Assembly (NCBI RefSeq): GCF_007830235.1
Contig: NZ_VLKI01000002.1
Span: 483,463 to 547,462 of the forward strand
Source: Cytobacillus oceanisediminis
GTDB lineage: Bacteria > Bacillota > Bacilli > Bacillales > Cytobacillaceae
Length of the DNA stretch: 64,000 nucleotides
Direction of reading: 5' to 3'
Shown here: positions 1 to 8,950 of the stretch, piece after piece
How the letters are laid out: each line of letters opens with the position of its first letter
Numbering within the stretch: the first letter of the stretch is position 1
The notes under the pieces: generated by a model
What the model saw: only the letters and a program-made list of their open reading frames with translations
What the model was told of the DNA's origin: nothing
The model's database searches: none
Program-made: the position numbers and the translations under genes

Positions 1-2
1 AA

Positions 3-1028
3 AGCGCTGAAACACCCAATATCGCTCGAGTTGCTTCATTAAAAGCAGGTTTTTCTGAAAAAGTGGTTGGGCATACAGTCCATCTTCAATGCGGTTCAGG
101 GATGCAGGCAATTATAAATGGGGCAATGTCTATCTTAACAGGTAATGCCCAAGCGGTTTTGGCAGGCGGGGTGGAAAATATGTCACAGGCCCCCTATTAC
201 TTTACAGGCAATCGATTTGGAAAAAAGCCTGGGGACCTGACCTTGTTCGACTCGAATGTGAGAAGCCAGCCATGTTCTCAGCCTGAAAACATTTATGGAA
301 AATTTTCCATGGGGGAAACAGCTGAATGGCTAGCTGAAAAATACCAGATAAGCAGAGACGAACAAGATCGTTTTGCTTATAAAAGCCAGGAAAAAGCATG
401 GCGAGCCATTGAAAGACAGCAATTTTTTGATGAAATAGTTCCGATCGGTATTCAGAAAAGAGTAGGGGATGTTGGCCTGTTTGCAGTTGATGAGCATCCT
501 AGAAATACCACATTAGATAAATTATCTAAACTGTCTCCTGTCTTTATAGAAAACGGAACGGTGACAGCCGGGAATTCATCTGGCAGAAATGACGGAGCGG
601 CTGTTGTGCTGCTTATGGCAGAAGAAAGAGCAAGAGAGTTAGGCGTCAGGCCAATGGCAATCATCCGTTCATTTGCTTTATCTGGCGTTTCACCGCGTGA
701 AATGGGAATAGGCCCAGTATCTTCAACTAAAAAAGCGTTAGACAAAGCAGGTCTTACTTTATCAGATATCGATTTAATTGAACTTAATGAGGCATTTGCT
801 GCTCAAAGTTTAGCCGTTTTAAAGCACTGGGATGTTAATTTGGACAAGGTCAATGTAAATGGAGGAGCAATTGCACTTGGGCATCCATTAGGCTGCTCAG
901 GGGCTCGAATTTTAGTAACCTTGCTTCATGAACTGGACAAAACAAAATTATCTTATGGCCTTGCGACTCTTTGTGTTGCCGGAGGGCAAGGAATAGCCAT
1001 GGTGGTGGAAAGATGGAAAGAATACTGA
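3..1028 (+). CDS. Acetyl-CoA acetyltransferase family thiolase (5' end outside window)
   Basis: This is the C-terminal 341 residues of a thiolase; the frame is open from the first bases, so the start lies upstream. Thiolases condense or cleave 3-ketoacyl-CoA. The nucleophilic cysteine is in the LQCGSGMQA motif near the visible start, the catalytic histidine is in ALGHPLGCSGAR, and the second cysteine is in LCVAGGQG near the C-terminus, so the active site is intact. The gene overlaps the next one by 16 bp and heads an operon with two aminotransferases, an aldehyde dehydrogenase and lysine 2,3-aminomutase. I infer that it cleaves a 3-keto-6-(acet)amidohexanoyl-CoA to acetyl-CoA and a 4-carbon amino/acetamido-acyl-CoA. 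The family assignment is firm; the substrate is inference. Confidence 0.9.
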   Translation, partial: SAETPNIARVASLKAGFSEKVVGHTVHLQCGSGMQAIINGAMSILTGNAQAVLAGGVENMSQAPYYFTGNRFGKKPGDLTLFDSNVRSQPCSQPENIYGKFSMGETAEWLAEKYQISRDEQDRFAYKSQEKAWRAIERQQFFDEIVPIGIQKRVGDVGLFAVDEHPRNTTLDKLSKLSPVFIENGTVTAGNSSGRNDGAAVVLLMAEERARELGVRPMAIIRSFALSGVSPREMGIGPVSSTKKALDKAGLTLSDIDLIELNEAFAAQSLAVLKHWDVNLDKVNVNGGAIALGHPLGCSGARILVTLLHELDKTKLSYGLATLCVAGGQGIAMVVERWKEY

Positions 1029-2389
1029 CAACTGACTATGTGTTTCATCGCGATTTTACCAAAGAATATCCAATCATTTCATATGGAAAGGGAATTTATT
1101 TATACGACAAAAATGGAAAAAGCTATATAGATGCTTGTTCAGGTGCAGTTGCAGCTAATCTTGGCCATGGTATCGAGGAAATTGCCCAGGCTATTGCTGA
1201 TCAAGCGAAAAAGGCCGCATTTGTTCATACGATGAGATTTGAAACAGACATACTCCATTTATTATCAGAGAAAATTGGCAAATTAGCACCTGAAGGGCTG
1301 AATAGGGTTTATTTTACTACTGGTGGGTCTGAAGCGAATGAGAGTGCAATCAAGCTGGCAAGGCAATATCATAAAGACTCCGGCAAGGAGGGAAAACACG
1401 TAGTAATTGGCCGCTGGCAATCCTACCACGGCAATACATTTGGCTCTCTCTCCGCTGGAGGGGATATTAAAAGAAGGCAGCCGTATACACCTAATCTCTT
1501 GCCATTTCAACATATCTATTCCCCAAATTGCCGTCATTGTCCATATAACAGGGAAAAAGGAGACTGCGAACAGCATCGGGATTGGTCATGCGTCCAAGAC
1601 TTTGAGCGTCTCATTCTGCAAATAGGCCCAGAAAACATTTCAGCCTTTATTGCTGAGCCGATTACTGGGAGCCAATTAGGGGCTGTGGCACCGCCGCAAG
1701 ATTATTTTAAAGAAATTAGAGAGATTTGTGACCGCTATGATATCCTGCTCATTTTAGATGAAGTAATGACGGGTTTTGGACGAACTGGGAAACATTTTGC
1801 TTTAGAACATTTTGGGATTACTCCGGACATTATTACTTTTGGGAAAGGGGTATCAGCAGGATATGCTCCTTTAGCAGGAATGATCGCAAGTGACAAGATT
1901 ATTGACAGTCTTATCCAGCACAGCCAAGGAAAGTTTATTCATGGGTACACATATAGTGGTCATCCAGTTTCAGTTGCAGCAGGACTGTCGGCATTAAGGA
2001 TATACGAGCGGGAAAATATTGTGGAAAACGCAAAGGTAATGGGATCGTATCTTCTTCACAAATTACTTGAGCTAAAAGAAAAGTATCCTTTTATTGCAGA
2101 TGTTCGGGGCGAAGGGCTGCTAATTGGAATCGAACTATTGAAAAGTATACAGCCTTCCGCTGCTTTTCCTGTAAATTATAAGATTTCAGAACGATTAAAT
2201 GAATTAGCCATGGAGTTGGGTGCGGTTATATATCCAGGAAGCGGCTCCATAGATGGCGTGGCCGGAGACCATTTTATTATTAGTCCGCCACTAAATATTT
2301 CGAAGGATGAAATTGATGAATTAATAATCATATTAGATCATTCACTAAAACTGCTTATACAGGAATTAAAGGAGGCGTTAGCACTATGA
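1013..2389 (+). CDS. Class III PLP-dependent aminotransferase (YodT-like)
   Basis: A 458-residue fold-type I, class III (omega) aminotransferase. The PLP lysine is in TFGKGVSAGYAPLAG and the cofactor-binding Asp is in LILDEVMTGFGRTG. An ATG at 1013 is preferred because the protein then opens MERILTTDYVFHRDF, like YodT-type enzymes; an upstream in-frame start at 971 would lengthen the overlap with the thiolase. A Cys-rich loop (SPNCRHCPYNREKGDC) is characteristic of this subgroup. In B. subtilis, yodT belongs to the kamA (yodO) operon, which supports a role in beta-lysine breakdown. My inference is that it transaminates the 3-amino group of (acetyl-)beta-lysine. It overlaps the next gene by 4 bp (ATGA). 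Confidence 0.85.
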   Translation: MERILTTDYVFHRDFTKEYPIISYGKGIYLYDKNGKSYIDACSGAVAANLGHGIEEIAQAIADQAKKAAFVHTMRFETDILHLLSEKIGKLAPEGLNRVYFTTGGSEANESAIKLARQYHKDSGKEGKHVVIGRWQSYHGNTFGSLSAGGDIKRRQPYTPNLLPFQHIYSPNCRHCPYNREKGDCEQHRDWSCVQDFERLILQIGPENISAFIAEPITGSQLGAVAPPQDYFKEIREICDRYDILLILDEVMTGFGRTGKHFALEHFGITPDIITFGKGVSAGYAPLAGMIASDKIIDSLIQHSQGKFIHGYTYSGHPVSVAAGLSALRIYERENIVENAKVMGSYLLHKLLELKEKYPFIADVRGEGLLIGIELLKSIQPSAAFPVNYKISERLNELAMELGAVIYPGSGSIDGVAGDHFIISPPLNISKDEIDELIIILDHSLKLLIQELKEALAL

Positions 2390-3681
2390 AATTGAAGAAT
2401 AAATCAATTGAAATTGCTGAAAAATCCAAAAAACATCTTTCACCTGTTATGACAAGAGTAACGGAAATGGTTATTGACAGGGCCAAAGGAGCCAAGTTTT
2501 GGACTGCAGATGGCGAGGAATATTTAGATTTTGTATCAGGGGTTGCGGTAAATGCGGTTGGCCATTCCCACGAGCAAATGGTTAAAGCGATTAAAGAACA
2601 AGCGGAGTCGCTTATCCATTTTGGCTTAAATTATGGATACTATGAAACGGCAGCCAATCTGGCTGAGAAAATTGCCCAAATCACACCTGGTAATTTGGAC
2701 ACTGTCTTCTTTTCTAATTCAGGGGGAGAAGCCATTGATGGAGCTATTAAACTAGCAAAGGCGGCAACAAATAGACCGGCCATAATCGCCTTTGAAGGTT
2801 CATTTCACGGGCGTACTCTGGGTGCTACAGCCATTACTGCTTCAAGTTCAAAATATAGACGCCATTATGAGCCAATCTTGGGAGAGGTATATCATGTGCC
2901 ATATCCAAACCCAAATCAATTAAAAGAAGTTGATGAAGAGAAGGTTGTTTCCTATTGTCTCAGCCAGCTTCAAAAATTGTTTGATCTGAGGGTAGACCCA
3001 TCCAGAGTTGCTGCTATTATTATTGAACCTGTCATGGGAGAGGGAGGATATTACCCTGCACCAGCCGAGTTCTTGCAAGAACTAAGAAGGATAACAGAGA
3101 AGCATGGGATATTGCTGGTTTTTGATGAAGTACAAACTGGTTTTGGAAGAACAGGAAAGATGTTCGCTGCTGAACATGCTAATGTCACACCGGACATTCT
3201 GGTTTTGGCAAAAGCATTATCTGGGGGAATGCCTTTAGGTGCAATTGTAGCAAACAGAGAGCTCCACGAGAAATGGAGTGCAGGAGCTCATGGTTCTACA
3301 TTTGGAGGAAATCCTATTTCGTGTGCTGCTGCGTTGGCCAATATTAACATTATTGAAGAAGAAAAATTAGTTGAGCGCAGTCATCAGGTAGGAAATAGGA
3401 TCGTGAATAGATTAAGAGAAACGCTGGAGAACCTTCCTGGAATCATTGATATACGCGGGATAGGGATGATGATTGGCATTGAATTTGACACCCGGCTAGC
3501 CATGGAGGTTGTTCCAAAAATTAAAGAGGAAGCACTAAAAAATAAACTGCTTATTATGAATTGCGGCGTTCAAGGCCAAACCATTCGGCTTATGCTGCCT
3601 TTGAATATTGATGAAGACGAGTTAGACCAGGGCTTAACCATATTAGAGCAGTCCATTATCACAGTATTAAGGGGGAGGTAG
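2386..3681 (+). CDS. Second class III aminotransferase, GabT-like
   Basis: A 431-residue class III aminotransferase, similar in type to 4-aminobutyrate and ornithine/acetylornithine aminotransferases. It shows a GxFHGRTLG phosphate-binding region, VFDEVQTGFGRTG, and the PLP lysine in LAKALSGGMPLG. It starts with ATG after a clear AAAGGAGG ribosome binding site inside the previous gene, so translation is coupled. It is followed after 4 bp by a succinate-semialdehyde-dehydrogenase-like gene, the classical gabT-gabD pairing. I infer that it converts 4-aminobutyrate and 2-oxoglutarate to succinate semialdehyde and glutamate. Other omega-amino acids cannot be excluded. Confidence 0.82.
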   Translation: MKLKNKSIEIAEKSKKHLSPVMTRVTEMVIDRAKGAKFWTADGEEYLDFVSGVAVNAVGHSHEQMVKAIKEQAESLIHFGLNYGYYETAANLAEKIAQITPGNLDTVFFSNSGGEAIDGAIKLAKAATNRPAIIAFEGSFHGRTLGATAITASSSKYRRHYEPILGEVYHVPYPNPNQLKEVDEEKVVSYCLSQLQKLFDLRVDPSRVAAIIIEPVMGEGGYYPAPAEFLQELRRITEKHGILLVFDEVQTGFGRTGKMFAAEHANVTPDILVLAKALSGGMPLGAIVANRELHEKWSAGAHGSTFGGNPISCAAALANINIIEEEKLVERSHQVGNRIVNRLRETLENLPGIIDIRGIGMMIGIEFDTRLAMEVVPKIKEEALKNKLLIMNCGVQGQTIRLMLPLNIDEDELDQGLTILEQSIITVLRGR

Positions 3682-3685
3682 TTTT

Positions 3686-5146
3686 ATGTACGAGAACGTA
3701 AAGGCTGAACTTGAAAAAGCAGACTTGTATATTGATGGAAACTGGGTTTGTGATCCCGATCAGTCCTATTTCGATAGTGTTGACCCATCAACGCTTGAAT
3801 TAACAGGAGTCTGTGCCAGTGCTTCGGCAGCTCAAATAGATTTGGCTGTCGATGCTTCAAAACGGGCCTTTAAAACTTGGCGCAAAACCCCAGTATCGGT
3901 AAGAGCGGATTATTTATGGAAGGCTGCTAACGCTTTCGAAAAGAAAAAGATGGAAATTGCTGAAATGATAACAAAGGAAATGGGAAAAGTTCTCGGAGAA
4001 TCTTTGGGAGAGGTTAATGTTGTAATTGAGACATGTAAATATATGGCTGGTGAGGGCCGCCGCCTTTTTGGCGAATCGGTTCCATCTGGTTCCCCTGACC
4101 GGAATATCTTAATGGTCAGGGAGCCGCTTGGTGTTGTAGCTTGCATCACACCTTGGAATTTCCCGGTTGCTCTTGCCGGATATAAAATATTGGCAGCTTT
4201 AATCACTGGAAATACAGTAGTCTGGAAGCCGGCTTCCGAAACAGCGCTATCCGCTAAACTATTTACAGAGGTTTTTGATGAAATCGGTCTGCCTCCTGGA
4301 GTGCTGAACCTCATTATGGGCTCTGGAAGAACCGTTGGGGAGAAGCTATCCATGCATAAACATGTAAATGTAGTTTCATTTACAGGATCTACTTCTGTTG
4401 GATGTAAACTATCAGAGCTATGCAGTAAAACTCTTAAAAGGATTTCTTTGGAGCTTGGAGGAAAAAATGCAGTCATTGTCCTGGAGGATGCTGATCTGGA
4501 TAAGGCGGCTGAAGCCATTGTAAAGTCTGCTTTTACCACTACTGGCCAAAGATGCACTGCTGCGAGCAGGGTGATTGTCCAAAAGAATATTGCCTCTGAA
4601 CTTTTAAAGAAGGTAGTAAATCTAACAAAGTCATTAAAGATTGGTAATGGGCTCAATGAAGACAGCGATATCGGGCCTCTTGTTAATAAAAATCAGCTGA
4701 AAATTGTTGAAGAATATGTGCAAATTGCAGCAGAAGAAGGCGGAACAATTGTTTACGGCGGAAATAGGGTGCATGACTTAAAAGGCTATTTCTATGAACC
4801 AACGATTGTTACGAATGTCAGGCCGCATCATCGCATTGCTCAAGAAGAGATTTTTGGACCAGTATTAGCCTTTATTGAGGTAGATTCATTTGAAGAAGCC
4901 ATTGAAGTAAATAATGATACAGTGTATGGACTATCAACCTCTATTTTCACAAATAATCTCAAGCTTGCAAACATGGGAGCAAGAGATGTAGAAAGCGGGC
5001 TTGTTTACATTAATAACGGAACTTCAAATGCTGAGCTGGGCGTTGCTTTCGGCGGAATGAAACAATCAGGAAACGGCCATCGTGAGGTTTCTTATCACGC
5101 TTTTGATGTGATGACAGAATGGAAATCAATTTATACGTCTTATTAA
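3686..5146 (+). CDS. NAD(P)-dependent aldehyde dehydrogenase, succinate-semialdehyde-dehydrogenase-like
   Basis: A 486-residue aldehyde dehydrogenase. The Rossmann segment carries TPWNFPVA and FTGSTSVG, the general base Glu is in LELGGKNAVIV, the catalytic Cys is in TGQRCTAASR, and the EEIFGPVLA motif lies toward the C-terminus. Length and motifs are complete. It sits 4 bp after the GabT-like gene with a GGGGGAGG ribosome binding site. Its position indicates oxidation of the semialdehyde made by that transaminase, most likely succinate semialdehyde to succinate, which would feed the TCA cycle. The family is certain; the exact aldehyde is inferred from context. Confidence 0.87.
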   Translation: MYENVKAELEKADLYIDGNWVCDPDQSYFDSVDPSTLELTGVCASASAAQIDLAVDASKRAFKTWRKTPVSVRADYLWKAANAFEKKKMEIAEMITKEMGKVLGESLGEVNVVIETCKYMAGEGRRLFGESVPSGSPDRNILMVREPLGVVACITPWNFPVALAGYKILAALITGNTVVWKPASETALSAKLFTEVFDEIGLPPGVLNLIMGSGRTVGEKLSMHKHVNVVSFTGSTSVGCKLSELCSKTLKRISLELGGKNAVIVLEDADLDKAAEAIVKSAFTTTGQRCTAASRVIVQKNIASELLKKVVNLTKSLKIGNGLNEDSDIGPLVNKNQLKIVEEYVQIAAEEGGTIVYGGNRVHDLKGYFYEPTIVTNVRPHHRIAQEEIFGPVLAFIEVDSFEEAIEVNNDTVYGLSTSIFTNNLKLANMGARDVESGLVYINNGTSNAELGVAFGGMKQSGNGHREVSYHAFDVMTEWKSIYTSY

Positions 5147-5165
5147 TCGGCATTGGATGTGACAA

Positions 5166-6662
5166 ATGATGAAGACTTATCGTATTGGAATCGCATTTTT
5201 CTATCATGAATCACATAGTTTTAGTCCTTTGAAAACTGAAATTAGCGACTTTAAAAATGAAGGGTATTTTAAAGGCAAACAAATTGTGAAAGCCTATAAA
5301 GGCACAAAGACGGAAGTTGGCGGGTTCCTGGATCAGCTTAGCAAGGAAAAGGATATTGAAATCGTTCCATTATTATGCGCAGCTGCCACTCCATCAGGTA
5401 TTGTTTCGAAAGAAGCTTACATGATGATAGAAGAGGATATGCTCACTTCAATTCAACAAGCTTCAAACCTGGATGGAATTTTACTTGCTTTACATGGTGC
5501 GATGATCGTTGAAGATATGTTTGACCCTGAAGAGGTATTAATGGGAAAAATCAAATCCCAATTGAGTCCTGGAACACCAATCGCCACTACGCTTGATATG
5601 CACGCTAATCTAAGTGAGAAAATGATGGGTTACACACCGTATCATTTCGGGTTTAAAACGTATCCTCATACCGATATGTATTTACAAGGAATAAATGCTG
5701 CCAGAATTTTAGCCGAACATGTCAGGGGAGACGCGAGCTATTATTCAGCCTTCCGAAAGCTCCCAATGATGCCTCCTTCTATCAATATGAGGACGGAAGA
5801 AGGTCCCATGAAGGAAATGATCGATTTGGCTTTTAAAATGGAAAGCAAGGAAGAAATCGCAAATGTGTCCGTTTTTGGCGGTTTTCCTTATTCAGATATC
5901 CCGATGGCTGGTGCAAGCGTCCATGTTATCGGGAGGAATAAAAAAGCGGCTGAAGATACAGCTGATTTTCTTGCAAAGCAATACTGGGATATTAGAGAGG
6001 AATTCATCGTAAAGCTTCCAAGCGCAAAAGAAGGATTGCAGCTTGCATTATCTCTGAATGCGGATAAACCGGTCGTCCTGGCTGATATATCTGATAATCC
6101 CTTAAGCTGTGGAAGCGGAGATACAACACTTTTATTAAGAGAGATGATTGAAGCAAATGTTCCAGATTCATTATTTGGCGCACTAACCGACCCTCAATCT
6201 ATAAAAGCATGTACGAACGCCGGTGTAAATCAAATGGTCCAATTGAATCTCGGGGGGAAAACCTCTCCTGAGTTCGGACTCCCTGTCCCTGTTATAGCTA
6301 AGGTTATCGCTTTATCAGATGGAGTATTTTGTAACACCGGACCCATGAACAAACATTTAAGAGTGGATGTTAAGGGAGCTGCACATATCCAGGTCGGTGA
6401 AGTCGATATCTTACTTATTGGAAGGCCGATGTCAGCTAACGATCCTCAATTGTTTCGCCACATAGGGATTGAACCAAAAAACAAAAAAATTCTTGGTTTA
6501 AAGGCAAAAAATCATTTTCGAGCAGCTTTTGATCCCCTGGTTAGCAAAGTGATTTACGTAGATGCACCAGGTGTATCGTCTAATAACCTATTAAATTTCA
6601 ATTATCAGAATATACCAGAAAATATGTGGCCCTTAAAGAGCCCAACCTACTCGTTACATTAG
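5166..6662 (+). CDS. M81 family metallopeptidase (MlrC/microcystinase-type)
   Basis: A 498-residue protein of the two-domain M81 family. The N-terminal domain opens IGIAFFYHESHSFSP and carries LALHGAM and TLDMHANLS with the conserved Asp/His metal-ligand candidates. The C-terminal domain (from about residue 290) carries ADISDNPLSCGSGDTT and VDAPG. The family is named for MlrC, which hydrolyses linearised microcystin; other members are annotated loosely as amidohydrolases. It starts at one of two adjacent ATGs with a weak ribosome binding site, 19 bp after the aldehyde dehydrogenase. In this operon an amidase or deacetylase acting on an acetylated amine intermediate would make sense, but nothing in the sequence proves it. 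Confidence 0.82.
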   Translation: MMKTYRIGIAFFYHESHSFSPLKTEISDFKNEGYFKGKQIVKAYKGTKTEVGGFLDQLSKEKDIEIVPLLCAAATPSGIVSKEAYMMIEEDMLTSIQQASNLDGILLALHGAMIVEDMFDPEEVLMGKIKSQLSPGTPIATTLDMHANLSEKMMGYTPYHFGFKTYPHTDMYLQGINAARILAEHVRGDASYYSAFRKLPMMPPSINMRTEEGPMKEMIDLAFKMESKEEIANVSVFGGFPYSDIPMAGASVHVIGRNKKAAEDTADFLAKQYWDIREEFIVKLPSAKEGLQLALSLNADKPVVLADISDNPLSCGSGDTTLLLREMIEANVPDSLFGALTDPQSIKACTNAGVNQMVQLNLGGKTSPEFGLPVPVIAKVIALSDGVFCNTGPMNKHLRVDVKGAAHIQVGEVDILLIGRPMSANDPQLFRHIGIEPKNKKILGLKAKNHFRAAFDPLVSKVIYVDAPGVSSNNLLNFNYQNIPENMWPLKSPTYSLH

Positions 6663-6674
6663 GAGGAATTATAC

Positions 6675-7166
6675 ATGACGATAGCCGAGAAATCTTTTTA
6701 CATTGAAGTTCCTTCTTCCTTAAACCCGGATCAGCTACAAATTATGATGGCAATGGAGAAGGATGCCTTTCCTGGAATTGGTGCCATCGATGAACAGACT
6801 CTTGTTCCTTTGGCCAGATATGGAAAAATCATTCTTTATCGGGAGGAAGGAGATTCAAAGCCCATTGCAGTCTGTGAATTAATGAGGGACTACCAGGATG
6901 TTAACAAGGCTTATATTTTTGGATTCTATGTTCGTTCTGATCAGCAAGGCAGAGGAATTGGCAAAAAATTCTTAGGGGATATTTTCCCTATATTAAAAGA
7001 AGATCGCTTTAAGAAAGTCTGCTTAACTGTCAGCACCTGTAATACTAGTGCTGTAAAGCTATACGAACGAACAGGGTTTGAGATCAAAGGAACCAGGTTT
7101 TCTGAGTTTGGTGCAGGTGAAGACCGCTATTATATGGAAAAGGAAATCGATAGTGATCATTCCTAG
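6675..7166 (+). CDS. GNAT family N-acetyltransferase
   Basis: A 163-residue single-domain GNAT acetyltransferase. The acetyl-CoA binding signature is DQQGRGIGKKF at about residues 95-105, followed by TVSTCNTSAVKLYERTGF. It has a strong AGGAGG site 9 nt before the ATG and lies directly upstream of lysine 2,3-aminomutase. In AblA/AblB systems the mutase partner acetylates beta-lysine at N6. This protein is much shorter than AblB/YodP proteins as I remember them (about 280 residues), so it is not a plain orthologue. I infer the same reaction for a non-orthologous enzyme; acetylation of another pathway amine is possible. Confidence 0.75.
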   Translation: MTIAEKSFYIEVPSSLNPDQLQIMMAMEKDAFPGIGAIDEQTLVPLARYGKIILYREEGDSKPIAVCELMRDYQDVNKAYIFGFYVRSDQQGRGIGKKFLGDIFPILKEDRFKKVCLTVSTCNTSAVKLYERTGFEIKGTRFSEFGAGEDRYYMEKEIDSDHS

Positions 7167-7209
7167 ATTTTAGGATTTAAATAAAAAATCTATTTTAGGA
7201 GGAGACAAT

Positions 7210-8622
7210 ATGTTACAGCAACTTTATAAACCTAAAAAGCATTGGAAGGAATTTGAACTGTGGAAGGATGTAACAGATGAGCAGTGGAATGATTGGGTTT
7301 GGCAGCTTACCAACACAATCAAAAATGTAGAGGACTTGAGAAAAATCATTAATTTAACGCCTGAGGAAGAAGAAGGAGTTAAAATTTCTACAAAAACAAT
7401 TCCATTGAATATTACACCTTACTATGCTTCTTTAATGGATCCGGATGATCCTAGATGTCCAATCCGCATGCAATCTGTACCAATTTCAAGCGAAATTAAT
7501 AAAACAAGATATGATTTAGAGGACCCACTTCATGAAGATGAAGATTCACCTGTACCAGGATTAACCCATCGATACCCGGATCGAGTATTATTTCTAGTAA
7601 CTAACCAATGCTCCATGTATTGCCGCTATTGTACAAGAAGAAGGTTTTCCGGCCAAATAGGAATGGGTGTTCCTAAAAAGCAATTAGATGCAGCAATCGG
7701 GTATATTCGCGAAACTCCTGAAGTAAGGGACGTGTTAATTTCCGGTGGGGACGGCTTATTAATTAATGACAATATTTTAGAGTACATTCTTAAAAATTTA
7801 CGGGATATTCCGCATGTTGAGATTATTCGTATCGGGACAAGGGCACCAGTTGTATTCCCTCAAAGAATTACAGAAAATTTATGTAATATCCTAAAAAAAT
7901 ATCATCCAGTTTGGCTGAATACACACTTTAATACATCGATTGAAATCACTGAAGAATCAAAACGCGCATGTGAAATGCTGGTAAATTCCGGAGTGCCAGT
8001 AGGTAATCAGGCCGTGATTTTAGCTGGTATTAACGACAGCGTCCCGATTATGAAAAAGCTGATGCATGATTTAGTCAAAATTAGAGTCCGCCCTTATTAC
8101 ATTTATCAATGTGATTTATCCGAAGGGATTGGACATTTCAGAGCACCAATTAGTAAAGGCTTAGAGATTATGGAAGGCCTGAGAGGGCATACATCAGGCT
8201 ATGCTGTGCCAACGTTTGTTGTAGATGCACCAGGGGGCGGAGGCAAAATACCGCTTCAGCCAAATTACATCATTTCACAAAGTGCAGGTAAAGTCGTTCT
8301 TCGAAACTTTGAAGGGGTCATTACCTCTTATCCGGAACCAAACACCTACGAACCTGGTAAGGCGGATTCTTATTATAATAAGTTATACCCTGAAGTCTAC
8401 CAAAATTATGAAAGCACTGGCGTTTTATCGATTCTGGATGATAAGAGTTTCAATATCGTGCCGGAAGGACTAAAAAGATTGGATAAACGTGAATCCTATA
8501 AAGAAAACCCTAACCATGATTCTCTTAAGAACAAACGGGATAAACGTGATGAGTTAAAGGAGAAAAAATATCAAACACAATTGAAAAAGTACTTTGCTGG
8601 TGCAGGAAGCAAGGGGGAGTAA
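7210..8622 (+). CDS. kamA: L-lysine 2,3-aminomutase (radical SAM, PLP)
   Basis: A 470-residue lysine 2,3-aminomutase that interconverts L-lysine and L-beta-lysine. The radical SAM 4Fe-4S motif CSMYCRYC has its cysteines at residues 134, 138 and 141. The PLP lysine is residue 346 in DAPGGGGK. The N-terminal helical region and the Lys/Glu-rich tail after residue 420 are as in the Bacillus enzyme (YodO), and the length is typical. It has an excellent TTAGGAGGAG ribosome binding site. It is followed within 3 bp by yokU and preceded by the GNAT gene, as expected for a beta-lysine catabolic operon. Regulation is not visible because the operon promoter lies upstream of the window. Confidence 0.96.
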   Translation: MLQQLYKPKKHWKEFELWKDVTDEQWNDWVWQLTNTIKNVEDLRKIINLTPEEEEGVKISTKTIPLNITPYYASLMDPDDPRCPIRMQSVPISSEINKTRYDLEDPLHEDEDSPVPGLTHRYPDRVLFLVTNQCSMYCRYCTRRRFSGQIGMGVPKKQLDAAIGYIRETPEVRDVLISGGDGLLINDNILEYILKNLRDIPHVEIIRIGTRAPVVFPQRITENLCNILKKYHPVWLNTHFNTSIEITEESKRACEMLVNSGVPVGNQAVILAGINDSVPIMKKLMHDLVKIRVRPYYIYQCDLSEGIGHFRAPISKGLEIMEGLRGHTSGYAVPTFVVDAPGGGGKIPLQPNYIISQSAGKVVLRNFEGVITSYPEPNTYEPGKADSYYNKLYPEVYQNYESTGVLSILDDKSFNIVPEGLKRLDKRESYKENPNHDSLKNKRDKRDELKEKKYQTQLKKYFAGAGSKGE

Positions 8623-8625
8623 GCT

Positions 8626-8904
8626 TTGATTTGTGAATGGTGTGAGGAAGGAATCGTAGCAGAGTCAAGAGATACTGTGTTTTGGGAATTACCTGATGGA
8701 AAACTGTCTATTGAAATAAATGAGACTCCATCAATCTATTGCCAAAGTTGCGGAATGAATTACCAATCAGAAGAAATAGTAAAAGCCATTGAAGATCAAC
8801 TTTATTTAATTGATACACGTAACATGGAGAAAAAATTAAGCTATGGAGAATTAATGTCAAAGCCTCGATTATTAAAAAGAAACTATTTTGATTTCAGTCA
8901 ATAA
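8626..8904 (+). CDS. yokU: YokU family zinc-binding-type protein
   Basis: A 92-residue protein with two CxxC pairs (CEWCEEG at the N-terminus and CQSCGMN near residue 40), which suggests a small zinc-binding domain of the YgiT/MqsA-like N-terminal type. It starts with TTG after an AAGGGGGAG site, 3 bp after kamA, so it is co-translated. YokU-type genes accompany kamA in B. subtilis and relatives. The biochemical role is unknown; it could be an accessory to the aminomutase. The symbol rests on sequence type and neighbourhood. Confidence 0.8.
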   Translation: MICEWCEEGIVAESRDTVFWELPDGKLSIEINETPSIYCQSCGMNYQSEEIVKAIEDQLYLIDTRNMEKKLSYGELMSKPRLLKRNYFDFSQ

Positions 8905-8950
8905 CTAGTAAATCTTTTTCACGGCAGAATTAATGAAGGGCCAGAGGATT

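Noticed and set aside
3910..4656. 248-codon minus-strand frame inside the aldehyde dehydrogenase gene
   Set aside because: Antisense shadow of a well-supported gene; no ribosome binding site and no recognisable domain.
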